This document shows positions 7,771 through 13,906 of a stretch of DNA of 16,154 nucleotides, piece by piece; the stretch's first letter is position 1, and each line of letters starts with the position of its first letter. A program made the translations under genes and the position numbers. The notes under the pieces are model-generated. The model did not search any database, had not been told where the DNA came from, and was given only the letters and a program-made list of their open reading frames with translations. Source of the stretch: Candidatus Ratteibacteria bacterium. GTDB lineage: Bacteria; CAIJMQ01. Location of the stretch: NCBI GenBank assembly GCA_028715665.1, contig JAQURI010000019.1, forward strand, positions 1 to 16,154, in the 5' to 3' direction.

Positions 7771-9055
7771 TTTGAATTGTTTTTAACCCCATTGCCCTTT
7801 CAATCCCTGCGACAGCAACGTTATATTCATACAAAGACTGATAATAATTCGCCTTTGCCTGGCTGAGCAGCACCTGCGCGTCCAAAACATCCGCATTCGT
7901 GGAAAGCCCCTCTTTAAACTGCAAAGAAGTGTTCTTGAAATTCTTATCGGCCTCCCTTGCCGCTTCATCCCGCACTTTTATCTTTTCTTTTGCGGACAGA
8001 AGATTGAAATACGATTGGCGGACCTCCAGTTCCACGCCGTTTTTAAGAAGCGCGAAACCGCTTTTCGCTTGTTCCAGTTGAGCGTTCGCTTTTCTTACTT
8101 CGTTAAAATTTTCTCCCCAGTCCCATATGTCCATTTCCACCGACACAATTGCGCTCCAAGACTCTTTCCATTCATCAATCGGAAGTTCCGCTCCTTTGAC
8201 CCTATCCCAATTGCCTATGAGCGAAACTTGAGGGAAAAAAGACGAGCGCGCAATGCTTGCGCCGCTCTGCGAAACCTTAATTTTGCTCTCCATTTCTTTT
8301 ACTTCAGGCCTCGAATTTATTGCCGCGCTTACCGCAGAAGCAAGTTCAACGCCATAATCTTTGTAACACAATGTATCTTCCAATATTACTTCTTCCGCCA
8401 GATTCCTGTTCAGTAAACTATTAAAAAGAGACTTTGCCAATTCGAGGGCGCTATCGGCGTTTATCAAGTTATGTTTCGCGTTCGCCAAAGCAACTTTCAC
8501 CCTCAAAACTTCTACTTCGGAAGCCATCCCCTCCCCGTAATATGCTTCTATAATTTCCAAATGGGCTTTTACTTGTTCCACAGATTCTTCTGCCGCTTCT
8601 TTTATTTTTTCGGTTTCTAAAACCGCAAAATACGCTTTTTTGACCTCCATAATCAAATCGTTCTGGACCGCTTCAAAAGAAAATTGGCTCGCCTTAAGAT
8701 TTTCTCTCTGCAGTTTATATGCGGGTATAAGTCCGCCGTGAAAAATCGGCTGCACTAAATTTAGATTATAGTCATAAATCTCGTCATCGCTTAATACCAT
8801 AGAAGCACCGCCCATATCCATTGTGGATTCTTCGTCCAATCGGGTATAAGAAGAAGAACTATAGATTTTTGGAAAAAAATAGCTTAATGCCTGATTTTCT
8901 GCGGCATTGGCTTCCTTTATTTTTTCGCTTGCCAATTTTATGGACGCGTTATTTTCCAGTGCAATAGAAATACTTTGGTCGAGATTGAGCGCGTTTCCCT
9001 GAGCAAACACAAAAAAAGGCAAACTTAATATTAATAGAAAAACAAATTTCCTCAC
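7736..9055 (-). CDS. TolC-family outer membrane efflux channel
   Basis: This 439-residue outer membrane factor forms the trimeric exit duct of the efflux system. A Sec signal peptide is clear (residues 1-18, MRKFVFLLILSLPFFVFA, cleavage before QG). The mature protein shows the two-fold repeat of this family: LDQSISIALENNASIKLASEKIKEA at the start, YNLNLVQPIFHGG (strand region), long coiled-coil helices, then SRPEVKEMESKIKVSQS, SVEMDIWDWGE and LSTNADVLDAQVLLSQAKANY in the second half. The start is GTG at 9053-9055, overlapping the marR stop by 4 nt (GTGA), with GGAG 8 nt upstream inside marR, so the two are translationally coupled. The last residues, NPAPEQSSVLD, and the TAG stop are encoded by the palindromic element at 7703-7770, so this tail may have been acquired. 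Confidence 0.92.
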   Translation of the reverse strand: MRKFVFLLILSLPFFVFAQGNALNLDQSISIALENNASIKLASEKIKEANAAENQALSYFFPKIYSSSSYTRLDEESTMDMGGASMVLSDDEIYDYNLNLVQPIFHGGLIPAYKLQRENLKASQFSFEAVQNDLIMEVKKAYFAVLETEKIKEAAEESVEQVKAHLEIIEAYYGEGMASEVEVLRVKVALANAKHNLINADSALELAKSLFNSLLNRNLAEEVILEDTLCYKDYGVELASAVSAAINSRPEVKEMESKIKVSQSGASIARSSFFPQVSLIGNWDRVKGAELPIDEWKESWSAIVSVEMDIWDWGENFNEVRKANAQLEQAKSGFALLKNGVELEVRQSYFNLLSAKEKIKVRDEAAREADKNFKNTSLQFKEGLSTNADVLDAQVLLSQAKANYYQSLYEYNVAVAGIERAMGLKTIQNPAPEQSSVLD

Positions 9056-9477
9056 AGGACTTTCTCCATTTTTTCGGTAATTTTCAGAAAGTTTCTTCTT
9101 TCCTGTGCGGAAAGCTTTTTCAAAAAAGAAAGTAACAATTCATCCGCTTGGCTTTTAATTTTCGATATGACATTTTCCCCTTTGGATGTAAGAGAAACAA
9201 TTATTATTCTTCTGTCGGAAGGAGAAAAACCCCTTCGCACTAATCCTATTTTTACAAGTTTATCTACCAATCCTGTTACTGCCGGCGGGGTCACAAAAAG
9301 ATAATCGGCAATTTCGCGCATAACAGACTCCTTTTTATTATGAAGATATTCCAAAATATGAAATTGGGGAATCGTTATTTCTCCTATTTCTCCACGGCTT
9401 AGTTCTTTTGACAATTTTGTCCGCATTTTTCTGTGTATCCTGTCCATCGCTTCCGTAATTTTGTCTACGTCGTTCAT
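9052..9477 (-). CDS. MarR-family transcriptional regulator
   Basis: This is a winged-helix repressor of about 141 residues and the first gene of the efflux operon. The family core is easy to see: QFHILEYLHNKKESVMREIAD (H2-H3), VTPPAVTGLVDKLVKIGLVRR (recognition helix and turn) and the wing SPSDRRIIIVSLTSKG with the conserved D-R-R. Helices at both ends would form the dimer interface. I prefer the ATG at 9475-9477: it has GAGG 6 nt upstream, whereas an in-frame TTG four codons earlier (9487-9489) overlaps that ribosome site. Being co-transcribed with the channel, adaptor and pump, and preceded by palindromes at its own start site, it most likely represses this operon and is released by a ligand exported by the pump. 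The ligand is unknown. Confidence 0.9.
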   Translation of the reverse strand: MNDVDKITEAMDRIHRKMRTKLSKELSRGEIGEITIPQFHILEYLHNKKESVMREIADYLFVTPPAVTGLVDKLVKIGLVRRGFSPSDRRIIIVSLTSKGENVISKIKSQADELLLSFLKKLSAQERRNFLKITEKMEKVL

Positions 9478-9483
9478 AATTCG

Positions 9484-9487
9484 CCTC
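9484..9487 (-). promoter_or_regulatory. Shine-Dalgarno that decides the marR start
   Basis: GAGG on the minus strand lies 6 nt before the ATG at 9477. It overlaps the alternative TTG start, which would have no ribosome site of its own in proper position. This favours the shorter MarR protein beginning MNDVDKITEAM. Confidence 0.6.
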
Positions 9488-9490
9488 AAA

Positions 9491-9527
9491 ATACTTAATA
9501 TTCTTAATAATTAAGACACTTAAGTAT
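9491..9527. promoter_or_regulatory. Nested palindromes, likely MarR operator
   Basis: The palindrome TCTTAATAATTAAGA (9502-9516, perfect around a central A) is flanked by the complementary arms ATACTTAA (9491-9498) and TTAAGTAT (9520-9527); an ACTTAAGT palindrome is at 9518-9525. All carry a CTTAA/TTAAG core. Together they cover the -10 box, the predicted start site and the first bases of the marR leader. MarR proteins bind such short AT-rich inverted repeats, so negative autoregulation is the natural reading, though binding is inferred. Confidence 0.65.
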
Positions 9528-9550
9528 ATCACAAAAATATTTGTTGTCAA
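9523..9550 (-). promoter_or_regulatory. Sigma70-type promoter of the marR-efflux operon
   Basis: The minus strand reads TTGACA (9545-9550), 16 nt, then TATACT (9523-9528), with TGA directly before the -10, giving an extended TGn element. The predicted start is near 9516, at the edge of the operator palindrome, so a bound MarR would block polymerase. The final base of the -35 box, 9550, is also the first base of the neighbouring structured element. Confidence 0.7.
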
Positions 9551-9623
9551 CCCCGTTAGAAGTAAGTCCCGACGTGACGTCGGGACTGCCGATACGCCAG
9601 CGTATCGGATTTCTAGACGGGGT
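9550..9623. repeat. Three-armed palindromic element between marR and the kinase gene
   Basis: An outer stem pairs ACCCCGTTAGAA (9550-9561) with TTCTAGACGGGGT (9611-9623), with one bulge. It encloses two perfect hairpins: AGTCCCGACGT / ACGTCGGGACT around one base (9565-9587), and CCGATACGC / GCGTATCGG around CA (9589-9608). Almost every base is used in pairing. The stretch is far richer in GC than its surroundings and contains no reading frame of note. It could fold as a three-way junction in RNA, or as a cruciform-prone mobile palindrome (REP/BIME or MITE-like) in DNA. Its general plan, an ACCCCG arm enclosing inner palindromes, resembles the element at 7703-7770. Confidence 0.65.
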
Positions 9624-9666
9624 CAACCCCCCATTGGGAATTCAGCAAATTGTGTCTTGAGTGTTA

Positions 9667-9672
9667 TATAAT
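9667..9672 (+). promoter_or_regulatory. Possible -10 box for the kinase gene
   Basis: A perfect TATAAT lies in the otherwise unremarkable stretch 9624-9795 upstream of the kinase. No good -35 hexamer is found 16-18 nt before it, and there is no TGn extension, so the call is weak. The rest of this stretch is AT-rich and shows nothing else I can name. The predicted leader would be about 115 nt. Confidence 0.35.
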
Positions 9673-9795
9673 GTAACCATTAGCTGTTTTGCTATGGATA
9701 CTTTGCTTTTTAAAATCCCTAAGTGGGGCAAAAGTTGAATTAACATGGAGTTATATGGTAAATTATGTCGCTAAAATTATTAGAAGAGACAAAAA

Positions 9796-10719
9796 ATGGA
9801 AAGAGGGACAGAGTTTCAGATAGGCGGTGAAACATACGTTTTAGGCAAATTTATAGGTCAAGGCGGAATGAGCCAGGTATATACGGCTCACAGGAAAAAC
9901 GAAAGCGAGACCGAAGGACATTGTATAGCAGTAAAATTCTTGCCGCCCAATATGGCGCGCGACAAAAGAAGAATTAAAGCATTAAAGGAAGAATTCAATA
10001 TCATAAGGAAAATTCCCGACCCGGAAAATTACAATATAATAAAAATATACGATATGCTGAAAATCAAGGACGGTTATTGTCTTGTTATGCCGTATTTAAG
10101 AGGCGGGAATTTAACCGAGAAAGTAATAAACAAAGAAAAAGTTACGGCTGATAAATTTCCCTTTACGGAAAAAGTAAGGATTGCAAGAGACATAGCTTAT
10201 GGTCTTGCATATTTGCATGCTTATGATATTGTCCACGGCGATATCAAACCTTCCAATATACTCTTCAATGAGGAAAATCAAGTGCGAATAACGGACTTTG
10301 GTCTATCGCATTTTTCTTCAAATTCATTTTTAAATATTCTCTCCAATATGCTTATATTTGGTCTTCTTGTAAAAAATGACCTTCGCGGGGGAACGCCCGC
10401 TTACATGAGTCCGGAGCAGTTCAAGGGAGCAAAGCCCGATAAGAGCGCCGATATCTATGCTTTAGGAGCGCTTCTTTTTGAACTATTTACGGGAAATTTA
10501 CCCTATTCCCCTTATGCTTTTTCCAATAATAGAAAAAGTCTTATGAAGGGGCATTATATTGCGAGAAAAAAAGACCGACAGGCCATGACAATTAAGAGCC
10601 AACTGCTTCATCTTCCGTTCTCATTGCAGGAAATAATTCTGGGATGTCTGATGTTCGATAAGAAAGACAGATTCCAGACTATCGGCAGCGTCTATGTCAG
10701 ATTAGACCAGATAAAATAA
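9796..10719 (+). CDS. Soluble Hanks-type serine/threonine protein kinase
   Basis: This 307-residue protein is almost only a kinase domain. The glycine loop is GQGGMSQVY (21-29), the ATP-binding Lys is K47 in IAVKF, and the alpha-C Glu is probably E65 or E66. The catalytic loop is HGDIKPSN (147-154), the DFG is 167-169, and the SPEQ at 205-208 replaces APEQ. DIYALGALLFELFTGNLPY follows. The HRD Arg is Gly, making it a non-RD kinase, often not controlled by simple activation-loop phosphorylation. The activation segment is long (41 residues from DFG Asp to PEQ Glu) and carries the hydrophobic stretch FLNILSNMLIFGLLV (178-192). No transmembrane anchor or sensor domain follows the catalytic domain, unlike PknB-type kinases. 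It is divergent from the efflux operon, and nadC follows after 47 nt. Substrate unknown. Confidence 0.92.
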   Translation: MERGTEFQIGGETYVLGKFIGQGGMSQVYTAHRKNESETEGHCIAVKFLPPNMARDKRRIKALKEEFNIIRKIPDPENYNIIKIYDMLKIKDGYCLVMPYLRGGNLTEKVINKEKVTADKFPFTEKVRIARDIAYGLAYLHAYDIVHGDIKPSNILFNEENQVRITDFGLSHFSSNSFLNILSNMLIFGLLVKNDLRGGTPAYMSPEQFKGAKPDKSADIYALGALLFELFTGNLPYSPYAFSNNRKSLMKGHYIARKKDRQAMTIKSQLLHLPFSLQEIILGCLMFDKKDRFQTIGSVYVRLDQIK

Positions 10720-10766
10720 GTTTCTCAATAGATTTTCCGATATTCAATTTAATAAGCAAAAATCTT

Positions 10767-11642
10767 ATGAATTATCAAAAATTAAGATGTGTCGTCGAAT
10801 TAGCCTTAAAAGAAGATGTCGGTAAAGAAGACCTCACTACCGAGGCGTTCATAGATAGTGCGGAAGTTAAAGCGGCGATAATAAGCAAAGGTGAGGGCAT
10901 AATATCCGGCTTGGATATTGCAGCTGTGGCATTTGGACTTGTGTCAAAAAATATAAAATTTCATAAATTGGTCAAGGACGGCGACAAAATCCGGAGAAAC
11001 CAGGTCCTTGCGATTTTGGAAGGCAAAGCGAAAAAAATACTGACCGCAGAAAGAACTGCCCTGAATTTTTTAAGCCATTTAAGCGGAATTTCCACATTGA
11101 CATCTAAATATGCAAAACAAGCAGGGCCTTATGGATGTAAGATTCTTGATACCAGAAAGACCATCCCGCTTCTTAGGGAAATGGAAAAATACGCCGTAAA
11201 AATGGGCGGCGGGCATAACCACCGCATGGGGCTTTACGATATGGTCCTTATAAAGGGCAACCATCTTAAGCTTATACGGGAAAAGGAAATTAAAGAATTG
11301 ATAGAGTCGGTTAAAAGAAAACTTTCCCAAAGCACGAAGATAGAAATAGAAGTAGAAACCCTGGACGAATTGAAGAACGTTTATGATTGCAAAGCCGATA
11401 TAATAATGCTCGACAATATGGCAACCGCCGAACTTAGGAAAGCGGTCAAGTGGACAAAGCAACAAAAAAAATCTAAAAAGCCGCTTCTGGAAGCATCCGG
11501 CAATATTAATCTTTCCAACATAAAAGAAGTAGCAAAGACAGGTGTGGACTTTATTTCCGTCGGAGAAATAACACATTCTGCGCCCGCTCTTGATATGAGT
11601 CTTGAAATAATAAAATTTAATAAGTACAAAAATAACAGATGA
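10767..11642 (+). CDS. nadC: Nicotinate-nucleotide pyrophosphorylase (quinolinate phosphoribosyltransferase)
   Basis: This enzyme makes nicotinic acid mononucleotide from quinolinate and PRPP in de novo NAD synthesis. The 291-residue length is usual. Landmarks are LKEDVGKEDLTTEAF at the N-terminus, AERTALNFLSHLSGISTLT, DTRKT at 128-132 and KYAVKMGGGHNHRMGLYD, which gives the phosphoribosyl-binding and quinolinate-binding residues. Also visible are IEVETLDEL, ADIIMLDNM, LLEASGNI and SVGEITHSAPALDMSLEI. The motif usually read LIKDNH is LIKGNH here (161-166); Lys and His are kept. The stop overlaps the birA start by 4 nt (ATGA), so nadC and birA are translationally coupled. No nadA or nadB is in the window. 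Confidence 0.95.
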   Translation: MNYQKLRCVVELALKEDVGKEDLTTEAFIDSAEVKAAIISKGEGIISGLDIAAVAFGLVSKNIKFHKLVKDGDKIRRNQVLAILEGKAKKILTAERTALNFLSHLSGISTLTSKYAKQAGPYGCKILDTRKTIPLLREMEKYAVKMGGGHNHRMGLYDMVLIKGNHLKLIREKEIKELIESVKRKLSQSTKIEIEVETLDELKNVYDCKADIIMLDNMATAELRKAVKWTKQQKKSKKPLLEASGNINLSNIKEVAKTGVDFISVGEITHSAPALDMSLEIIKFNKYKNNR

Positions 11643-12283
11643 ATTTACTGTCGGAAAACTTCGAAGACACACTCCGGACCAAAATCATCGGCCATCCTCT
11701 TCATATCTCTCCGCAACTTAATTCCACTCAAACTACCGCAAAAATTTTGGCGGAAAAAGGGGCGAAAGAAGGCGCTGTGGTTCTTGCTTACTGTCAAAAA
11801 AAAGGCATGGGGAGAAACGGGAAAAAATGGCATTCACCAGAAGGCGGGATCTGGTTGACCGTAATATTAAGGCCTTCTTTAAAATTGGAACAGTCGAATA
11901 TTATCAATGCGATTTTTACCACCTCTTGTGCTGAAGTTTTGCGTTCTTTTAGTATATCCAAACCCATGATTAAATGGCCCAATGATGTGCTAATCAACGG
12001 CAAAAAGATATGCGGGATATTGACTCAGACAAAAGGCGGAAATAAGATAGAATACGTTTTGGTTGGTATAGGCATAAACCTTAATACTGAAATCGGAGAT
12101 TTCCCGGCCGAACTGAAAAACAAGGTAACATCTTTAAGGCACGAAACAGGTAAGAAAATAAAATGTGATGAGTTTTTGGCAACGCTTTTAGAAAAAATAG
12201 AGGAAAATTATCTAATGCTGAAAAATGACAAGACAAAAACTATCCAGGCAAAGTGGGGGAGTTTTTCCTTAATCGGGACATAG
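11639..12283 (+). CDS. birA: Biotin-[acetyl-CoA-carboxylase] ligase, apparently without its C-terminal domain
   Basis: This enzyme attaches biotin to the carrier protein of acetyl-CoA carboxylase by way of biotinyl-AMP. There is no N-terminal helix-turn-helix, so it is the enzyme-only form and not a repressor. Catalytic domain motifs are clear: STQTTAKIL, KGMGRNGKKW (the GRGRxG loop, G56-G61), EGGIWLTVILRP, WPNDVLINGKKICGIL (W113 onward) and VLVGIGINLN. The reading frame stops right after KWGSFSLIGT, where the family normally goes on for about 40-45 residues into an SH3-like domain. At 214 residues it is shorter than the 230 or so typical of this form. The -1 frame stays open from 12229 straight into coaX, so a deletion, a frame error or an ancestral fusion are all possible. 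Confidence 0.88.
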   Translation: MNLLSENFEDTLRTKIIGHPLHISPQLNSTQTTAKILAEKGAKEGAVVLAYCQKKGMGRNGKKWHSPEGGIWLTVILRPSLKLEQSNIINAIFTTSCAEVLRSFSISKPMIKWPNDVLINGKKICGILTQTKGGNKIEYVLVGIGINLNTEIGDFPAELKNKVTSLRHETGKKIKCDEFLATLLEKIEENYLMLKNDKTKTIQAKWGSFSLIGT

Positions 12284-12312
12284 TTACTATAAATAAAAAG
12301 GGACTAAACAAC

Positions 12313-13065
12313 ATGTTTTTGGCTGTAAATATCGGCAATACCAACATACAAATGGGGCTGTTCGCAGACAAAAAATTGGTTTTTCGTATTAGTTTTGCCG
12401 CATGCAAAACTCCCATTGATAATTATTACAAAGCAATAGTAAAAACACTTTCCCAATTCGAGAATATAAAAGCGGTTGCAATCTGTTCTGTTGTCGCGTC
12501 TTTAACGAAGCTATTTCAGAAATCATTCAAGAAATATTTCAAGACGGAGCCTCTCATTATAAGGGGAGAGTTAAATTTGGGAATAAAATTAAATTATAAA
12601 AAAGGCCAGCTGGGCGCCGATAGAATAGCGAATGCCGTTGCAGCCCACTATTTATACAAAAGAGGGTGTATAGTCGTAGATATAGGCACGGCAATGACTT
12701 TCGACATAATTTCTCCTAAAGGCATATATTTAGGCGGTGCAATAACCCCCGGTATAGGAATTTCTTCCGAAGCACTTTTTTCAAACACAAGTTTGCCCGA
12801 AATAAAAAATTTTGGAAATATAAAATTTGCTATAGGTAAAAATACAAACGAAAACCTGCAAGTAGGGATATTGTACGGGTTTGGTTCTATGATAGAAGGA
12901 ATGCTCGATAAATTCAAAAAGAAAATAAATTTTAAGCCGCTTATAATACTCACCGGCGGAGACGCGGATAAAATAAGCAAAATCGTAAATTTTCCCCATA
13001 TAATAGACCCGTTTATAACTTTGGAGGGAATAAGAATAATATACGAAAGAAACCCTATCAAATAG
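12313..13065 (+). CDS. coaX: Type III pantothenate kinase
   Basis: CoaX phosphorylates pantothenate in the first committed step of CoA synthesis. From the ATG at 12313 it has 250 residues, normal for the family, and begins with the canonical MFLAVNIGNTN. I chose this start because the 20 codons upstream in the same frame overlap birA and have no family match; AGGGA sits shortly before the ATG. ASKHA-fold motifs are visible: LGADRIANAVAAH with D103, VVDIGTAMTFDII with D123, and GGAITPGIGIS followed by TSLPEI. The first motif, normally DxGNT, reads NIGNT, so the Asp thought to help bind ATP and Mg is Asn at residue 6. It needs no biotin or kinase partner, but the birA-coaX pairing is known elsewhere and some bacteria fuse the two. 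Confidence 0.92.
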   Translation: MFLAVNIGNTNIQMGLFADKKLVFRISFAACKTPIDNYYKAIVKTLSQFENIKAVAICSVVASLTKLFQKSFKKYFKTEPLIIRGELNLGIKLNYKKGQLGADRIANAVAAHYLYKRGCIVVDIGTAMTFDIISPKGIYLGGAITPGIGISSEALFSNTSLPEIKNFGNIKFAIGKNTNENLQVGILYGFGSMIEGMLDKFKKKINFKPLIILTGGDADKISKIVNFPHIIDPFITLEGIRIIYERNPIK

Positions 13066-13120
13066 AGTTGCATACTTAGGGCAAAAATGTTAAGTTTATC
13101 CTAAAACAGGAGGAGATAAA

Positions 13121-13867
13121 GTGAAAACTTTAAAGAGAGCAGGTTTTACTCTGACAGAACTTCTTGTTGTTATCGCAATTATGGGAATGCTTGCGGCAAT
13201 TTTGCTTCCGACTTTGCAGAACGCAAGAGAAAAAGCAAACAGAGCTGTCTGCGTGGGAAATTTAAAAGTCATAGGCGAAGCATTCAATATGTACAATATA
13301 GATAATGGAGAAATGCCGCCGACAGGGGATGCTTTTGCCGGCACTAATACCGCAACAAATATAATCAAAACTAATAGTGGGGCTGTGGTAGGTTTGGGTT
13401 ATTTTTATAGTGGCCCCTCAATGGGAGCTTACGGAGCTTACGGTAACGAGATAGAAGGAGCGGAAGTTTTCGTGTGTCCCTCAAGTAACTATGTAGGCGA
13501 TGTTAATGAATTGATAAGTAATTGGATCAATCCCCCGGCGGAAGGAACGATTTGCACCTACATTTACAGAGCAGAGTCAGGTGGTAATCCGGCATTAAGG
13601 CTAAGCGATTCCAAACCGGCAATAGTTATGGATTACAATAATAAAGCGAATAATGAATATAACCATAGGGGAGACAGTGTTAACATCCTCTTCAAGAATG
13701 GAAATGTCAAGGTAGTTCAAAATTTAGATGACGGTGGTGAGCCGGATCCCAATGGAAGATTAACTCTCGGAGGAACAGACGCAGCAGGAGGAACAGTAGA
13801 TATAAACGAGCTTTTCCGGCACGAGAGTGGTAGTGTGTTAATCGGCGGTGCCGACTCATATCAGTAA
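13121..13867 (+). CDS. Type IV pilin-like / type II secretion pseudopilin with H-X9-DG-like C-terminus
   Basis: This is a 248-residue secreted fibre-type protein. A short basic leader (MKTLKRAG) precedes FTLTELLVVIAIMGMLAAIL, so prepilin peptidase would cut after G8 and leave Phe1 and Glu5, the type IV pilin hallmark. The hydrophobic helix runs to about residue 32. The next part, NLKVIGEAFNMYNIDNGEMPP, is the usual 'NLKQIG.A...Y..DN' of PVC-type pseudopilins. The C-terminal NHRGDSVNILFKNGNVKVV corresponds to 'H.g..vlFaDGHV', with the DG replaced by NG. The start is GTG with a strong AGGAGG 7 nt upstream, implying high translation. It follows coaX after 55 nt without a clear promoter and precedes the large surface protein by 39 nt, so the two may work or be exported together. 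Confidence 0.88.
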   Translation: MKTLKRAGFTLTELLVVIAIMGMLAAILLPTLQNAREKANRAVCVGNLKVIGEAFNMYNIDNGEMPPTGDAFAGTNTATNIIKTNSGAVVGLGYFYSGPSMGAYGAYGNEIEGAEVFVCPSSNYVGDVNELISNWINPPAEGTICTYIYRAESGGNPALRLSDSKPAIVMDYNNKANNEYNHRGDSVNILFKNGNVKVVQNLDDGGEPDPNGRLTLGGTDAAGGTVDINELFRHESGSVLIGGADSYQ

Positions 13868-13906
13868 GAATAGACATTTAGTATTATAAATAGAAACAAA
13901 AAATTA

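Noticed and set aside
9478..9489. Alternative TTG start for marR, four codons upstream
   Set aside because: It overlaps the GAGG that serves the ATG at 9477 and has no suitable ribosome site of its own.
11079..11672. Minus-strand open frame of 197 codons opposite nadC
   Set aside because: It is a shadow of nadC with odd composition (rich in Phe, Tyr, Cys), no ribosome site and no recognisable domain.
12253..12312. GTG start for coaX 20 codons upstream
   Set aside because: These codons overlap birA and precede a canonical CoaX N-terminus; kept only as evidence for a possible ancestral fusion.
13076..13104. TTAGG / CCTAA inverted repeat between coaX and the pseudopilin gene as a terminator
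   Set aside because: Only 5 bp of stem with a 19-nt loop and no T-run.
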